Of a DNA stretch of 5,603 nt, positions 1 to 5,215 are shown one piece after another. This DNA comes from Verrucomicrobiota bacterium. Its GTDB lineage: Bacteria > Verrucomicrobiota > Verrucomicrobiia > Verrucomicrobiales > Verrucomicrobiaceae. Location: contig JAEYUU010000567.1 of the NCBI GenBank assembly GCA_023429545.1, positions 1 to 5,603 on the forward strand. The letters are read 5' to 3'. The notes below the pieces were generated by a model. The model ran no database searches and was not told where the DNA came from. It was given only the letters and a program-made list of their open reading frames with translations. Every line of letters begins with the position of its first letter. Positions within the stretch are counted from its first letter, which is position 1. Made by a program: the position numbers and the translations under genes.

Positions 1-177
1 CATGGCGCGCACGCGTTCCAGCACCGTGTCCAGCGGGAGCCCTGACTTTTCCGCCACAAACTGAAACGGGTGCCTATGGAAGCCTTTGATCTGGTCCTCC
101 GAGACTGCCAGGATTTGTGTGTTGATGGGATCGGTGTGCTCAACAGGTACGAGCGACGGATTCTCTGTGGCAGTCAT
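1..177 (-). CDS. N-terminal part of a putative Lrp/AsnC-like winged-helix protein (partial)
   Basis: An open frame runs leftward from an ATG at 175-177 to the window edge, giving 59 residues with no stop. It begins MTATENPSLVPVEHTDPINT and continues with an ILAVSEDQIKGFHRHPFQFV stretch, then a segment ending LPLDTVLERVRAM. The pattern of helix, FVAEKSGLPLDTVLERVRAM and expected wing resembles the helix-turn-helix start of Lrp/AsnC-type regulators and of the related siroheme-decarboxylase-like proteins. That family call rests on memory of similar proteins, and the diagnostic C-terminal ligand-binding domain lies outside the window. No Shine-Dalgarno motif precedes the ATG; the bases just before it are pyrimidine-rich (CCTTTCCCT). 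The frame is preferred over the overlapping plus-strand frames because it is open to the edge and reads as a plausible globular protein. It is separated from ftsY by 187 bases, so it may be transcribed on its own. Confidence 0.6.
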   Translation of the reverse strand, partial: MTATENPSLVPVEHTDPINTQILAVSEDQIKGFHRHPFQFVAEKSGLPLDTVLERVRAM

Positions 178-364
178 AGGGAAAGGATTCTCGTGGGGGA
201 TTTTGGAGGACACTGCGACAAAAGTTCCCGTCAGGCACCGCATTCCTTGCGATCTTGCGCGCATGGGGCAAGCGCTGGTTGCGTGATTGAGGAGAGATGG
301 CGCATTTGAATAAAACGAGTCAACCGGCACATTGCTTCCAAAGAAGCTGCTTCGGAGACGGCTA
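178..364. other. Intergenic spacer between ftsY and the leftmost gene
   Basis: No credible gene is seen in these 187 bases; the plus-strand frames that reach into it are continuations of antisense readings of the leftmost gene. It should hold the 3' end of the ftsY transcript and the promoter of the leftward gene. A small hairpin (GCTTC at 334-338, GAAGC at 343-347, four-base loop) lies 18 bases beyond the ftsY stop, but no T-run follows it on the minus strand, so it is at best a weak terminator. TTGACT on the minus strand (323-318) resembles a -35 box, but no acceptable -10 box lies at the right distance. Confidence 0.5.
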
Positions 365-1213
365 TCATAACATTTGATCAAGGTACGAATCTGCGTCGAA
401 CGGCGCAAAGTCATCCAACTGCTCCCCCGTGCCCACGAAGCGCGTGGGGATGCCCAGTTCCTGCTGGATGGCCACGACGACTCCACCCTTGCCGCTGCCA
501 TCCAGCTTGGTGGCGATGATGCCGGTGAGTGGAACGGCCTTGTGAAACTCACGAGCCTGCTGAAGGGCATTGCCACCGGTAGTAGCATCCACCACGAGGA
601 GTACTTCGTGCGGTGCGGTGGTGTCCTTTTTGCCCACGATGCGCTGCACCTTCTTGAGCTCCTCCATGAGATTGTGGCGCGTATGCAAGCGGCCGGCTGT
701 ATCACAGATCAGGAACTGCGCTCCCTTGGCCACAGCCGAGGAATAGGCATCGAAACATACAGCGGCGGGGTCCGCATTCGGAGCCCCCTTCACCAGGGGA
801 ACATCCACACGTTTTGCCCAGACTTCGAGCTGCTCAACAGCGGCCGCACGGAAAGTGTCGGCTGCGGCGAGCACGAGGCTGTTGCCCCGCTTCTTGAGAA
901 AGTTGGCCAGCTTCGCCGTGGAAGTCGTCTTGCCAGTGCCATTCACACCCACCACCAGCACCACCTTTGGCTTGCCGGAAATCAGCGGAGGCAGGGGCGT
1001 GGTGTATGCCGGGAGGATGCCGCGAATGTGCTTCTTCGTGACCTCCACGATGTCCACGTCGTGCAGCTTTCTTGCCTGGGCCTGCAGGTCCTCCACGATT
1101 TGCATCGAGAGCTTCACGCCCAAATCACCCGCAATGAGTTGCGCCTCGAGATCGTCCCAATCAATCTCCGCCTTGGTGAAGCGCTGAACGAGTTTTGTGA
1201 AAAAGCCGGCCAT
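365..1213 (-). CDS. ftsY: Signal recognition particle receptor FtsY (SRP GTPase)
   Basis: This 282-residue protein is the membrane-associated receptor that docks SRP-ribosome-nascent chain complexes for co-translational insertion, forming a paired GTPase with Ffh. All SRP-GTPase motifs are present: P-loop GVNGTGKT at residues 89-96, DTFRAAA at 119-125 (insertion-box region), DTAGR at 171-175 (G3), TKLD at 235-238 (G4) and [13 protein letters not shown] at 261-273 (G5/closing loop). Residues 1-80 form the helical N domain, starting [12 protein letters not shown], which looks like the short amphipathic lipid-binding helix found just before the NG core. The long acidic A domain of E. coli FtsY is absent, as in many bacteria. 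Two motif residues differ from the usual form: [10 protein letters not shown] rather than DATTGQNAL, and DGSGKGG rather than DGTAKGG. It is the last gene of the probable ribBA-ribH-nusB-ftsY operon, 59 bases after nusB. No Shine-Dalgarno motif precedes the ATG. Confidence 0.96.
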   Translation of the reverse strand: MAGFFTKLVQRFTKAEIDWDDLEAQLIAGDLGVKLSMQIVEDLQAQARKLHDVDIVEVTKKHIRGILPAYTTPLPPLISGKPKVVLVVGVNGTGKTTSTAKLANFLKKRGNSLVLAAADTFRAAAVEQLEVWAKRVDVPLVKGAPNADPAAVCFDAYSSAVAKGAQFLICDTAGRLHTRHNLMEELKKVQRIVGKKDTTAPHEVLLVVDATTGGNALQQAREFHKAVPLTGIIATKLDGSGKGGVVVAIQQELGIPTRFVGTGEQLDDFAPFDADSYLDQML

Positions 1214-1272
1214 TAACTACGGTTGGCAGTGGTTTGCGATGGGTGAGCAATGGTTGTGATTAACCGCTGGTG

Positions 1273-1707
1273 CTAGCCGGCTGCAGTCACGGGAGGCAGG
1301 GCTTTGGCAATGCGATCCAGCACGCCATTCACGAACACGCGGGTCTGGGTATCGCCAAAGACCTTGGCGATTTCGATGGCTTCATTGATCACCACGGGGC
1401 GAGGAATGTCCTGCTCATGCAGCATCTCATAGACGGCGAGGCGCAGGATGTTCCGGTCCACGGTGCCCAGGCGCTCGAAGCTGAAGTTCTGCAACACGCC
1501 GGTAATCCGCGTGTCGATTTCCTCGCGGTGGATGAGGATGCCCTTGATGAGGCGCTCAGCGTGCTCGCGCACATCATCCTTTGCCATGTGCAGATCCCAG
1601 AAGGCACTGCGTTCCGGATCGCTCACCTCCCCGTGCACATCGTGGGCAAAGAGATACTGCATCGCGGCCTGTCGGCCTTCCCGGCGTTTTCCTGGAGGTT
1701 TTGGCAT
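1273..1707 (-). CDS. nusB: Transcription antitermination factor NusB
   Basis: This 144-residue, all-helical RNA-binding protein is close to the usual NusB length. NusB pairs with ribosomal protein S10 (NusE) on boxA RNA to support antitermination and rRNA synthesis. Family signatures visible are the basic N-terminal helix RREGRQAAMQYLF (residues 8-20), the central FERLGTVDRNILRLAVYEML (77-96), VVINEAIEIAKVFG (105-118) and FVNGVLDRIAK (125-135). The start at 1707 lies nine bases after the ribH stop, so the two are almost certainly co-transcribed; ribH-nusB is a widespread bacterial pairing. Residues 26-50 carry a charged stretch between helices one and two that is slightly longer than in short NusB proteins. 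No Shine-Dalgarno motif is visible in the ribH tail before the ATG, so translation may be coupled to ribH. Confidence 0.96.
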   Translation of the reverse strand: MPKPPGKRREGRQAAMQYLFAHDVHGEVSDPERSAFWDLHMAKDDVREHAERLIKGILIHREEIDTRITGVLQNFSFERLGTVDRNILRLAVYEMLHEQDIPRPVVINEAIEIAKVFGDTQTRVFVNGVLDRIAKALPPVTAAG

Positions 1708-1716
1708 CGATTGGTG

Positions 1717-2217
1717 CTACGCCGAAGTTTGGGGAAAAGGAAAGGTGACGCGCAGCTTCTCGAAGAGCTGGACCATATTTACGGCGACCCTCGCCGCCTC
1801 GGTGCCGCGATTGATGCGCCCGCCCATGCAGCGCTCCTCAGCCTGCTCCTCGCTGTCGAGCAGCAGCACTTCGTGAATGATGGGGGTGACATGGGCCACG
1901 GCCATGCGCATGAGGGCATCCGTCACCGAGGCGCCGACCAGATCACCGTGCTCGGTCTCGCCGCGAATGATGACTCCGAGTGCGACAAGGGCATCCGCAC
2001 CGGTGTTGCGCAGCACGAACTCCGCGCAAACCGGAATCTCGAAGGCACCCGGCACGCGGTAGGTGACCACCTGGGCTTCGGGCATGAGTTCCTGCAACTC
2101 CGTGCGCACCGCATCCAGCATGGCGTTCACGTAGGGCTCATTGTAGAGGCTCGCCACAATGGCAATGCTCGCGCGTGAAGACGAGCTGCGCGGACGTTGG
2201 GGACTGGCTTCGGACAT
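1717..2217 (-). CDS. ribH: 6,7-dimethyl-8-ribityllumazine synthase
   Basis: This 166-residue enzyme condenses 5-amino-6-ribitylamino-uracil with 3,4-dihydroxy-2-butanone 4-phosphate to lumazine, the penultimate step of riboflavin synthesis; family members assemble as pentamers or 60-mer capsids. Motifs seen are IAIVASLYN (residues 18-26), VPGAFEIP (55-62, with the ring-stacking Phe59), GVIIRGETEHGDLV (81-94, with general-base His90), and RCMGGRINRGTEAA (129-142, with phosphate-binding Arg129). Compared with Bacillus subtilis RibH, the positions equivalent to Phe22, Phe113 and Lys135 appear as Tyr25, His115 and Arg137; these are conservative or semi-conservative, and the core catalytic set is intact. 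The first 15 residues are a low-complexity Ser/Arg-rich tail. It sits 62 bases after ribBA, which makes one of its substrates directly and starts the pathway to the other. The ATG is preceded by a C-rich stretch (CTCCCGCCCC), not a Shine-Dalgarno motif. Confidence 0.96.
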   Translation of the reverse strand: MSEASPQRPRSSSSRASIAIVASLYNEPYVNAMLDAVRTELQELMPEAQVVTYRVPGAFEIPVCAEFVLRNTGADALVALGVIIRGETEHGDLVGASVTDALMRMAVAHVTPIIHEVLLLDSEEQAEERCMGGRINRGTEAARVAVNMVQLFEKLRVTFPFPQTSA

Positions 2218-2279
2218 GGGGCGGGAGACTTAGTGGCGATTGCTCCGCAGATCAACCAGCCAGTGCAGGCGTTTCCCCT

Positions 2280-3494
2280 TCACAGGTCATGCCCCATTTT
2301 GGTTCGTTTGGTCTCAAGGTACTTCGCGTTGTGCTCGTTCGGCTCAATGCGAATGGGACACTGCTCCACGATGTGCAGCTTGTGGCCTTCCAGACCCACC
2401 ACCTTACGTGGATTATTGGTCATAAGCCTGATCTGGCGTACACCAAGGTCGAAAAGAATCTGCGCACCGAGACCATAATCCCGGAGGTCCATAGGATAGC
2501 CCAACTTCAGGTTGGCCTCCACCGTGTCCAGCCCCTCCTCTTGAAGTTTGTAGGCATGAATCTTGGCCGGTAGTCCGATGCCCCGGCCTTCCTGACGCAT
2601 GTAGAGCAGCACTCCCCTGCCGTCCTTCTCGATGCGCTCCAGAGCGGCATGAAGCTGCCCGCCGCAGTCGCAGCGGCGGGATCCAAAGACATCACCTGTA
2701 AGACATTCACTGTGAACACGTACCAACACGGGTTCACCATCATCGATCTTTCCTTTCACCAGGGCAAGGTGATGGTCCCCATCCAATTTGCTGCGGTACA
2801 GGTGCAAGTCGAAAGTACCGTAGTCGGTAGGCATCTTTATAACCTGCTCTGGCTCAACGAGCTTCTCACGCTCCTGGCGATGGCGGATCAGGCTCTCGAT
2901 GGTACAGACCTTGAGGTCGTGCTCCTTGGCAAACTTCACCAACTCCGGCAGCCGCGCCATGGTGCCGTCGTCGTTCATGATCTCACAGATCACGCCCGCA
3001 GGCTCCAACCCAGCCAGTACGGCCAGGTCGACGGCGGCCTCGGTGTGGCCTGCTCTCCTGAGCACCCCCCCGGCCTTGGCGATGAGGGGAAACACATGCC
3101 CGGGCTGGACGAGATCGCCCTCTTTGCTCGCCGGGTTTGTCAGCACCGAAATTGTCCTCGCCCGGTCGGGGGCACTGATGCCCGTGGTGATCCCCTCGGC
3201 CGCGTCCACACTCACTGTAAAATTCGTGGAAAAGGCATCCCGGTTCTTCCGCGCCATGGAAGTAAGCCCGAGCCGCTTGGCGTACTCCTCCGAAACAGGG
3301 GCGCATATCAGCCCTCGACCAAACCTGGCCATGAAGTTCACCACCTCGGGAGTGGCGCCATGGGCTGCACAAACGAGGTCACCTTCATTCTCACGGTCCG
3401 CGTCATCAGTGACGATGACCATTTTGCCAGCCCGGATGTCAGCCAGGATGGCTTCTACCGGTGAGAAGGGAGAAAATGCGGGAGAGTCGGACAT
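2280..3494 (-). CDS. ribBA: Bifunctional 3,4-dihydroxy-2-butanone 4-phosphate synthase / GTP cyclohydrolase II
   Basis: This 404-residue fusion carries both entry reactions of riboflavin synthesis. Residues 10-205 are the RibB domain (ribulose 5-phosphate to dihydroxybutanone phosphate), with metal-binding [10 protein letters not shown] (30-39), Cys64 in RGLICAPVS, the [13 protein letters not shown] loop (102-114), GHVFPL (132-137), [10 protein letters not shown] (149-158) and [13 protein letters not shown] (167-179). Residues 206-404 are the RibA domain (GTP cyclohydrolase II), with zinc ligands Cys264, Cys275 and Cys277 in the [14 protein letters not shown] region, RQEGRGIGL (300-308), Arg338 in [12 protein letters not shown] and TNNPRKV (359-365). 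The length matches ordinary bacterial RibBA, and both active sites look complete. It is the first gene of the leftward operon and begins 143 bases beyond the aminotransferase stop. No FMN riboswitch is recognisable in the short leader, so flavin feedback at this point is not evident. No Shine-Dalgarno motif precedes the ATG. Confidence 0.97.
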   Translation of the reverse strand: MSDSPAFSPFSPVEAILADIRAGKMVIVTDDADRENEGDLVCAAHGATPEVVNFMARFGRGLICAPVSEEYAKRLGLTSMARKNRDAFSTNFTVSVDAAEGITTGISAPDRARTISVLTNPASKEGDLVQPGHVFPLIAKAGGVLRRAGHTEAAVDLAVLAGLEPAGVICEIMNDDGTMARLPELVKFAKEHDLKVCTIESLIRHRQEREKLVEPEQVIKMPTDYGTFDLHLYRSKLDGDHHLALVKGKIDDGEPVLVRVHSECLTGDVFGSRRCDCGGQLHAALERIEKDGRGVLLYMRQEGRGIGLPAKIHAYKLQEEGLDTVEANLKLGYPMDLRDYGLGAQILFDLGVRQIRLMTNNPRKVVGLEGHKLHIVEQCPIRIEPNEHNAKYLETKRTKMGHDL

Positions 3495-3567
3495 GCGGGT
3501 CAGGGCGGGTGCCCGTTAAAAAGCTTACGCTGCAAAACGCATGGCGGGCACGAAATGAATGCCATGC
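3495..3567 (-). promoter_or_regulatory. Leader and presumed promoter region of the ribBA operon
   Basis: This is the only space between the terminator and the ribBA start, so the operon promoter most likely lies here or in the terminator arm. I cannot name a convincing -35/-10 pair; the AT-richest piece, AAGCTTTTTAAC on the minus strand (about 3526-3515), is the best place for a -10 region. A 7-base inverted repeat, GCATGGC (3539-3545) and GCCATGC (3561-3567), sits upstream of that and could be an operator or chance. There is no sequence like the FMN riboswitch (RFN) core, and the space is too short for a full one. Confidence 0.35.
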
Positions 3568-3615
3568 AAAAGCGCCATTCCGGGGAAGCTTGGCTTCCAC
3601 CCACGGAATGGCGCT
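3568..3615 (-). terminator. Intrinsic terminator downstream of the aminotransferase gene
   Basis: A perfect 12-base inverted repeat is present: 3571-3582 (agcgccattccg) pairs with 3604-3615 (cggaatggcgct). Inside it a second perfect 6-base stem (3584-3589 with 3593-3598) closes a three-base loop. Read on the minus strand, the GC-rich stem is followed at once by TTTTG, which is the arrangement of a Rho-independent terminator. It starts 22 bases beyond the aminotransferase stop codon and lies 73 bases before the ribBA start, so it separates the two transcription units. The plus-strand side has no T-run, so it should act only leftward. Confidence 0.85.
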
Positions 3616-3637
3616 GAGGTCATAAGATGCTGATGCC

Positions 3638-4720
3638 TCAGCCGAGCGCCGCCAGGCAGTCATCGAGAGCCGCAATGAGCTCGCCGATGGTTTCATCCGT
3701 TTCGTCACCCATGTTGGAGAGGCGGAAGGTCTTGCCCTTGATCTTGCCGTAGCCACCGTCAATCAGCAGCTTGTGGCGATCCTTGAGCAGGCCGCTGAAC
3801 TTGGCGACGTCGATGTTCTTGTTGTTCTTCACGCAAGTGAGGCCCTTCGTGCGGTAGCCCTCGGCGGCAAAGAACTCGAAACCGTGCTTCCTCACCCAGT
3901 CATGCACCATCACATTGAGACGGGCATGGCGGGCGTAGCGGTTCTCCAGTCCTTCGGCAAAGAACTTGTTGAGCTGGTGGCGCAGGCCGTAGATGAGCGA
4001 AATGCACGGCGTGCTGGGGGTCATGTTCTTCTCCCCGTTTGCCTTGAACTCGTGGATGTCGAAGTAGTAGCCGCGGTCCTTGATGGAGGCCGAGCGCTCA
4101 TAGGCCGCCTCGCTCGCGGTGAAGAGAGCCATGCCGGGTGGCATCGCAAAGGCCTTCTGGCTGCCGGTAAGCAGGACGTCGATGCCCAGCGAGTCGAAGT
4201 TCATCGGCACGGTGGTGAAGCTCGACACCGTGTCCACGATGAACATCACGTCGGGATACTTCGCCTTGAGCTTTGCGATTTCTTCCACGGGATTCAGCAC
4301 CCCGGTGGAGGTCTCGCTGTGCACCAGGGTCAGCGCGTCGAATTCGCCCGTGGCGAGCTTGGCATCCACGAGCTCCGCGGTGATGGGCTGGCCCCACTCT
4401 ACTTTCAGCTCTTCCGCCTGCTTGCCGCAGCGGAGGGAGACGTCGTACCACTTGTCGGAGAAGGCGCCGCAGCAGCAGTTGAGCACCTTTTTCTTCACGA
4501 GATTCCGGATGGAGCCTTCCATCACGCCCCATGCGGAGGAGGTGCTGATGTACACGAGCTGCTTCGTGCCGAAAAGGGTCTGCAGCTTGGGCTGGATTTC
4601 AGCGTAGAGGTCCTGGAACCCCTTGCCACGATGCCCCACCATGGGAGCAGACATCGCCGCGTAGGTATCGGGCGAGACTTCGACGGGCCCGGGAATCAAC
4701 AGTTTGACGTGGTCGCGCAT
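3638..4720 (-). CDS. PLP-dependent class V aminotransferase, alanine-glyoxylate / serine-pyruvate type
   Basis: With the chosen start this is a 360-residue fold-type I PLP enzyme that probably moves an amino group between alanine or serine and a 2-oxo acid such as glyoxylate; the exact substrate cannot be read from sequence. Seen are the N-terminal LLIPGPVEVSP (residues 7-17), MVGHRG (27-32), the phosphate-loop region STSSAWGVMEG (59-69), HSETSTG (134-140), Asp163 in FIVDTVSS that should contact the pyridine nitrogen, Schiff-base Lys189 in TGSQKAFAMPPG, TPSTP (234-238), and Arg333 in KTFRLSNMGD for substrate carboxylate. Three successive cysteines (82-84, NCCCGAFSDKW) sit near the cofactor region. 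The frame is open to an earlier ATG at 4828, which would add 36 residues and has AAGGTG five bases before it. I prefer 4720 because family members begin a few residues before PGP and because it leaves room for divergent promoters. It ends at a strong terminator and appears monocistronic. Confidence 0.88.
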   Translation of the reverse strand: MRDHVKLLIPGPVEVSPDTYAAMSAPMVGHRGKGFQDLYAEIQPKLQTLFGTKQLVYISTSSAWGVMEGSIRNLVKKKVLNCCCGAFSDKWYDVSLRCGKQAEELKVEWGQPITAELVDAKLATGEFDALTLVHSETSTGVLNPVEEIAKLKAKYPDVMFIVDTVSSFTTVPMNFDSLGIDVLLTGSQKAFAMPPGMALFTASEAAYERSASIKDRGYYFDIHEFKANGEKNMTPSTPCISLIYGLRHQLNKFFAEGLENRYARHARLNVMVHDWVRKHGFEFFAAEGYRTKGLTCVKNNKNIDVAKFSGLLKDRHKLLIDGGYGKIKGKTFRLSNMGDETDETIGELIAALDDCLAALG

Positions 4721-4870
4721 AGGAAGGGGGGGCGCAGCATAGGCAATGCGCCCGATGAGGCAAGAAGAGATGTAGCCTTCGCAGCCCGAATCGATCAGGG
4801 CGCCCGCCGGTCCGAAAAGCAGGCCCATGTTTCACCTTGCCGCCACGGACACCGCCAGCATGTTTGAGCC
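4721..4870. other. Divergent intergenic region between the aminotransferase and the pyrophosphohydrolase
   Basis: These 150 bases separate two divergent starts if the aminotransferase begins at 4720, and should carry both promoters. For the rightward gene the only candidate is TTGCCG (4837-4842) and CATGTT (4859-4864) with 16 bases between; it would place transcription start near 4871, the A of the start codon. That is a weak match. If the aminotransferase instead begins at 4828, only 42 bases are left and most of this stretch would be coding. Confidence 0.45.
4736..4763 (-). promoter_or_regulatory. Candidate promoter for the aminotransferase gene
   Basis: On the minus strand TTGCCT (4763-4758) and TATGCT (4741-4736) are separated by 16 bases, each matching four of six bases of the sigma70-type consensus. 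A start about seven bases further would leave a leader of fewer than ten bases before the ATG at 4720, with no room for a normal ribosome binding site. The call rests on motif resemblance alone, in GC-rich DNA where such pairs occur by chance. Confidence 0.28.
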
Positions 4871-5215
4871 ATGACCATCGAGGAACTCACGTCCCGCATC
4901 TGCGCCTTCCGCGATGCGCGGGACTGGATGCAGTATCACAACCCGAAGGACCTTGCGATGGCCATCGCGGCGGAGTCAGGAGAACTCATGCAGCCGTTCG
5001 TCTGGAAGACACCGGAGCAATCGGACGCCATCGCCCGGGAGAAGCAAGACTACCTTCGCGATGAGGTGGCCGATGTGGCCATGCTGCTCTTCGAATTTGC
5101 GCACAATTTGGGCATCTCGGTGGAAGACGCCATCCTGGCCAAGCTCGCGCGTAATGAACTGCGCTATCCGGTGGACAAGGCCCATGGCTCCAACGCGAAG
5201 TATACTGAACTGTGA
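4871..5215 (+). CDS. MazG-like / DCTPP1-like nucleotide pyrophosphohydrolase
   Basis: This 114-residue all-alpha protein belongs to the MazG-like NTP-PPase superfamily, which hydrolyses (d)NTPs to the monophosphate and pyrophosphate and cleans the nucleotide pool of modified or surplus nucleotides. The metal-binding ExxE...ExxD signature is complete: Glu35 and Glu38 in AAESGELMQPFVW, Glu65 and Asp68 in RDEVADVAMLL. The tail NELRYPVDKAHGSNAKYTEL (residues 95-114) is the typical ending of the short single-domain members related to human DCTPP1. Length fits a single-domain member; two-domain MazG proteins are about twice as long. The preferred nucleotide cannot be predicted from sequence. The start at 4871 is supported because the family begins shortly before the first helix; no Shine-Dalgarno motif precedes it. 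The stop overlaps the GTG start of the next gene by four bases, so the two are likely translated together. Confidence 0.9.
   Translation: MTIEELTSRICAFRDARDWMQYHNPKDLAMAIAAESGELMQPFVWKTPEQSDAIAREKQDYLRDEVADVAMLLFEFAHNLGISVEDAILAKLARNELRYPVDKAHGSNAKYTEL

Noticed and set aside
70..309. A 79-codon plus-strand frame at the left edge.
   Set aside because: Its first half is antisense to the leftmost gene; the rest crosses the spacer and ends in low-quality sequence with no start signal.
334..347. A small hairpin after ftsY as an operon terminator.
   Set aside because: The stem is only five bases and no T-run follows on the minus strand.
374..1216. A 280-codon plus-strand open frame spanning nearly all of ftsY.
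   Set aside because: It is exactly antisense to a gene with every SRP-GTPase motif, and its protein is His/Arg/Leu-rich without recognisable domains, as expected from GC-rich codon bias.
1214..1272. Repeated TGGTT-like words in the nusB-ftsY gap as a possible regulatory repeat.
   Set aside because: The copies are five bases long, irregularly spaced and imperfect, within what chance allows.
1270..2178. A 302-codon plus-strand open frame across nusB and ribH.
   Set aside because: It spans two well-recognised genes on the other strand and encodes a His/Ala-rich sequence with no family resemblance.
2649..3464. A 271-codon plus-strand open frame inside ribBA.
   Set aside because: It is antisense to an intact bifunctional enzyme and shows no motif of its own.
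3495..3637. An FMN riboswitch before ribBA.
   Set aside because: No RFN-like core is present, and about half of the space is taken by the terminator of the preceding gene.
3773..4867. A 364-codon plus-strand open frame opposite the aminotransferase.
   Set aside because: Its Val/His/Gly-rich composition mirrors the aminotransferase codons, and it ends just before the real rightward gene without any recognisable domain.
4860..4874. A four-codon reading frame (ATG TTT GAG CCA TGA) whose stop overlaps the ATG of the pyrophosphohydrolase.
   Set aside because: It has no ribosome binding site and is short enough to arise by chance; the overlap alone does not support a leader peptide.
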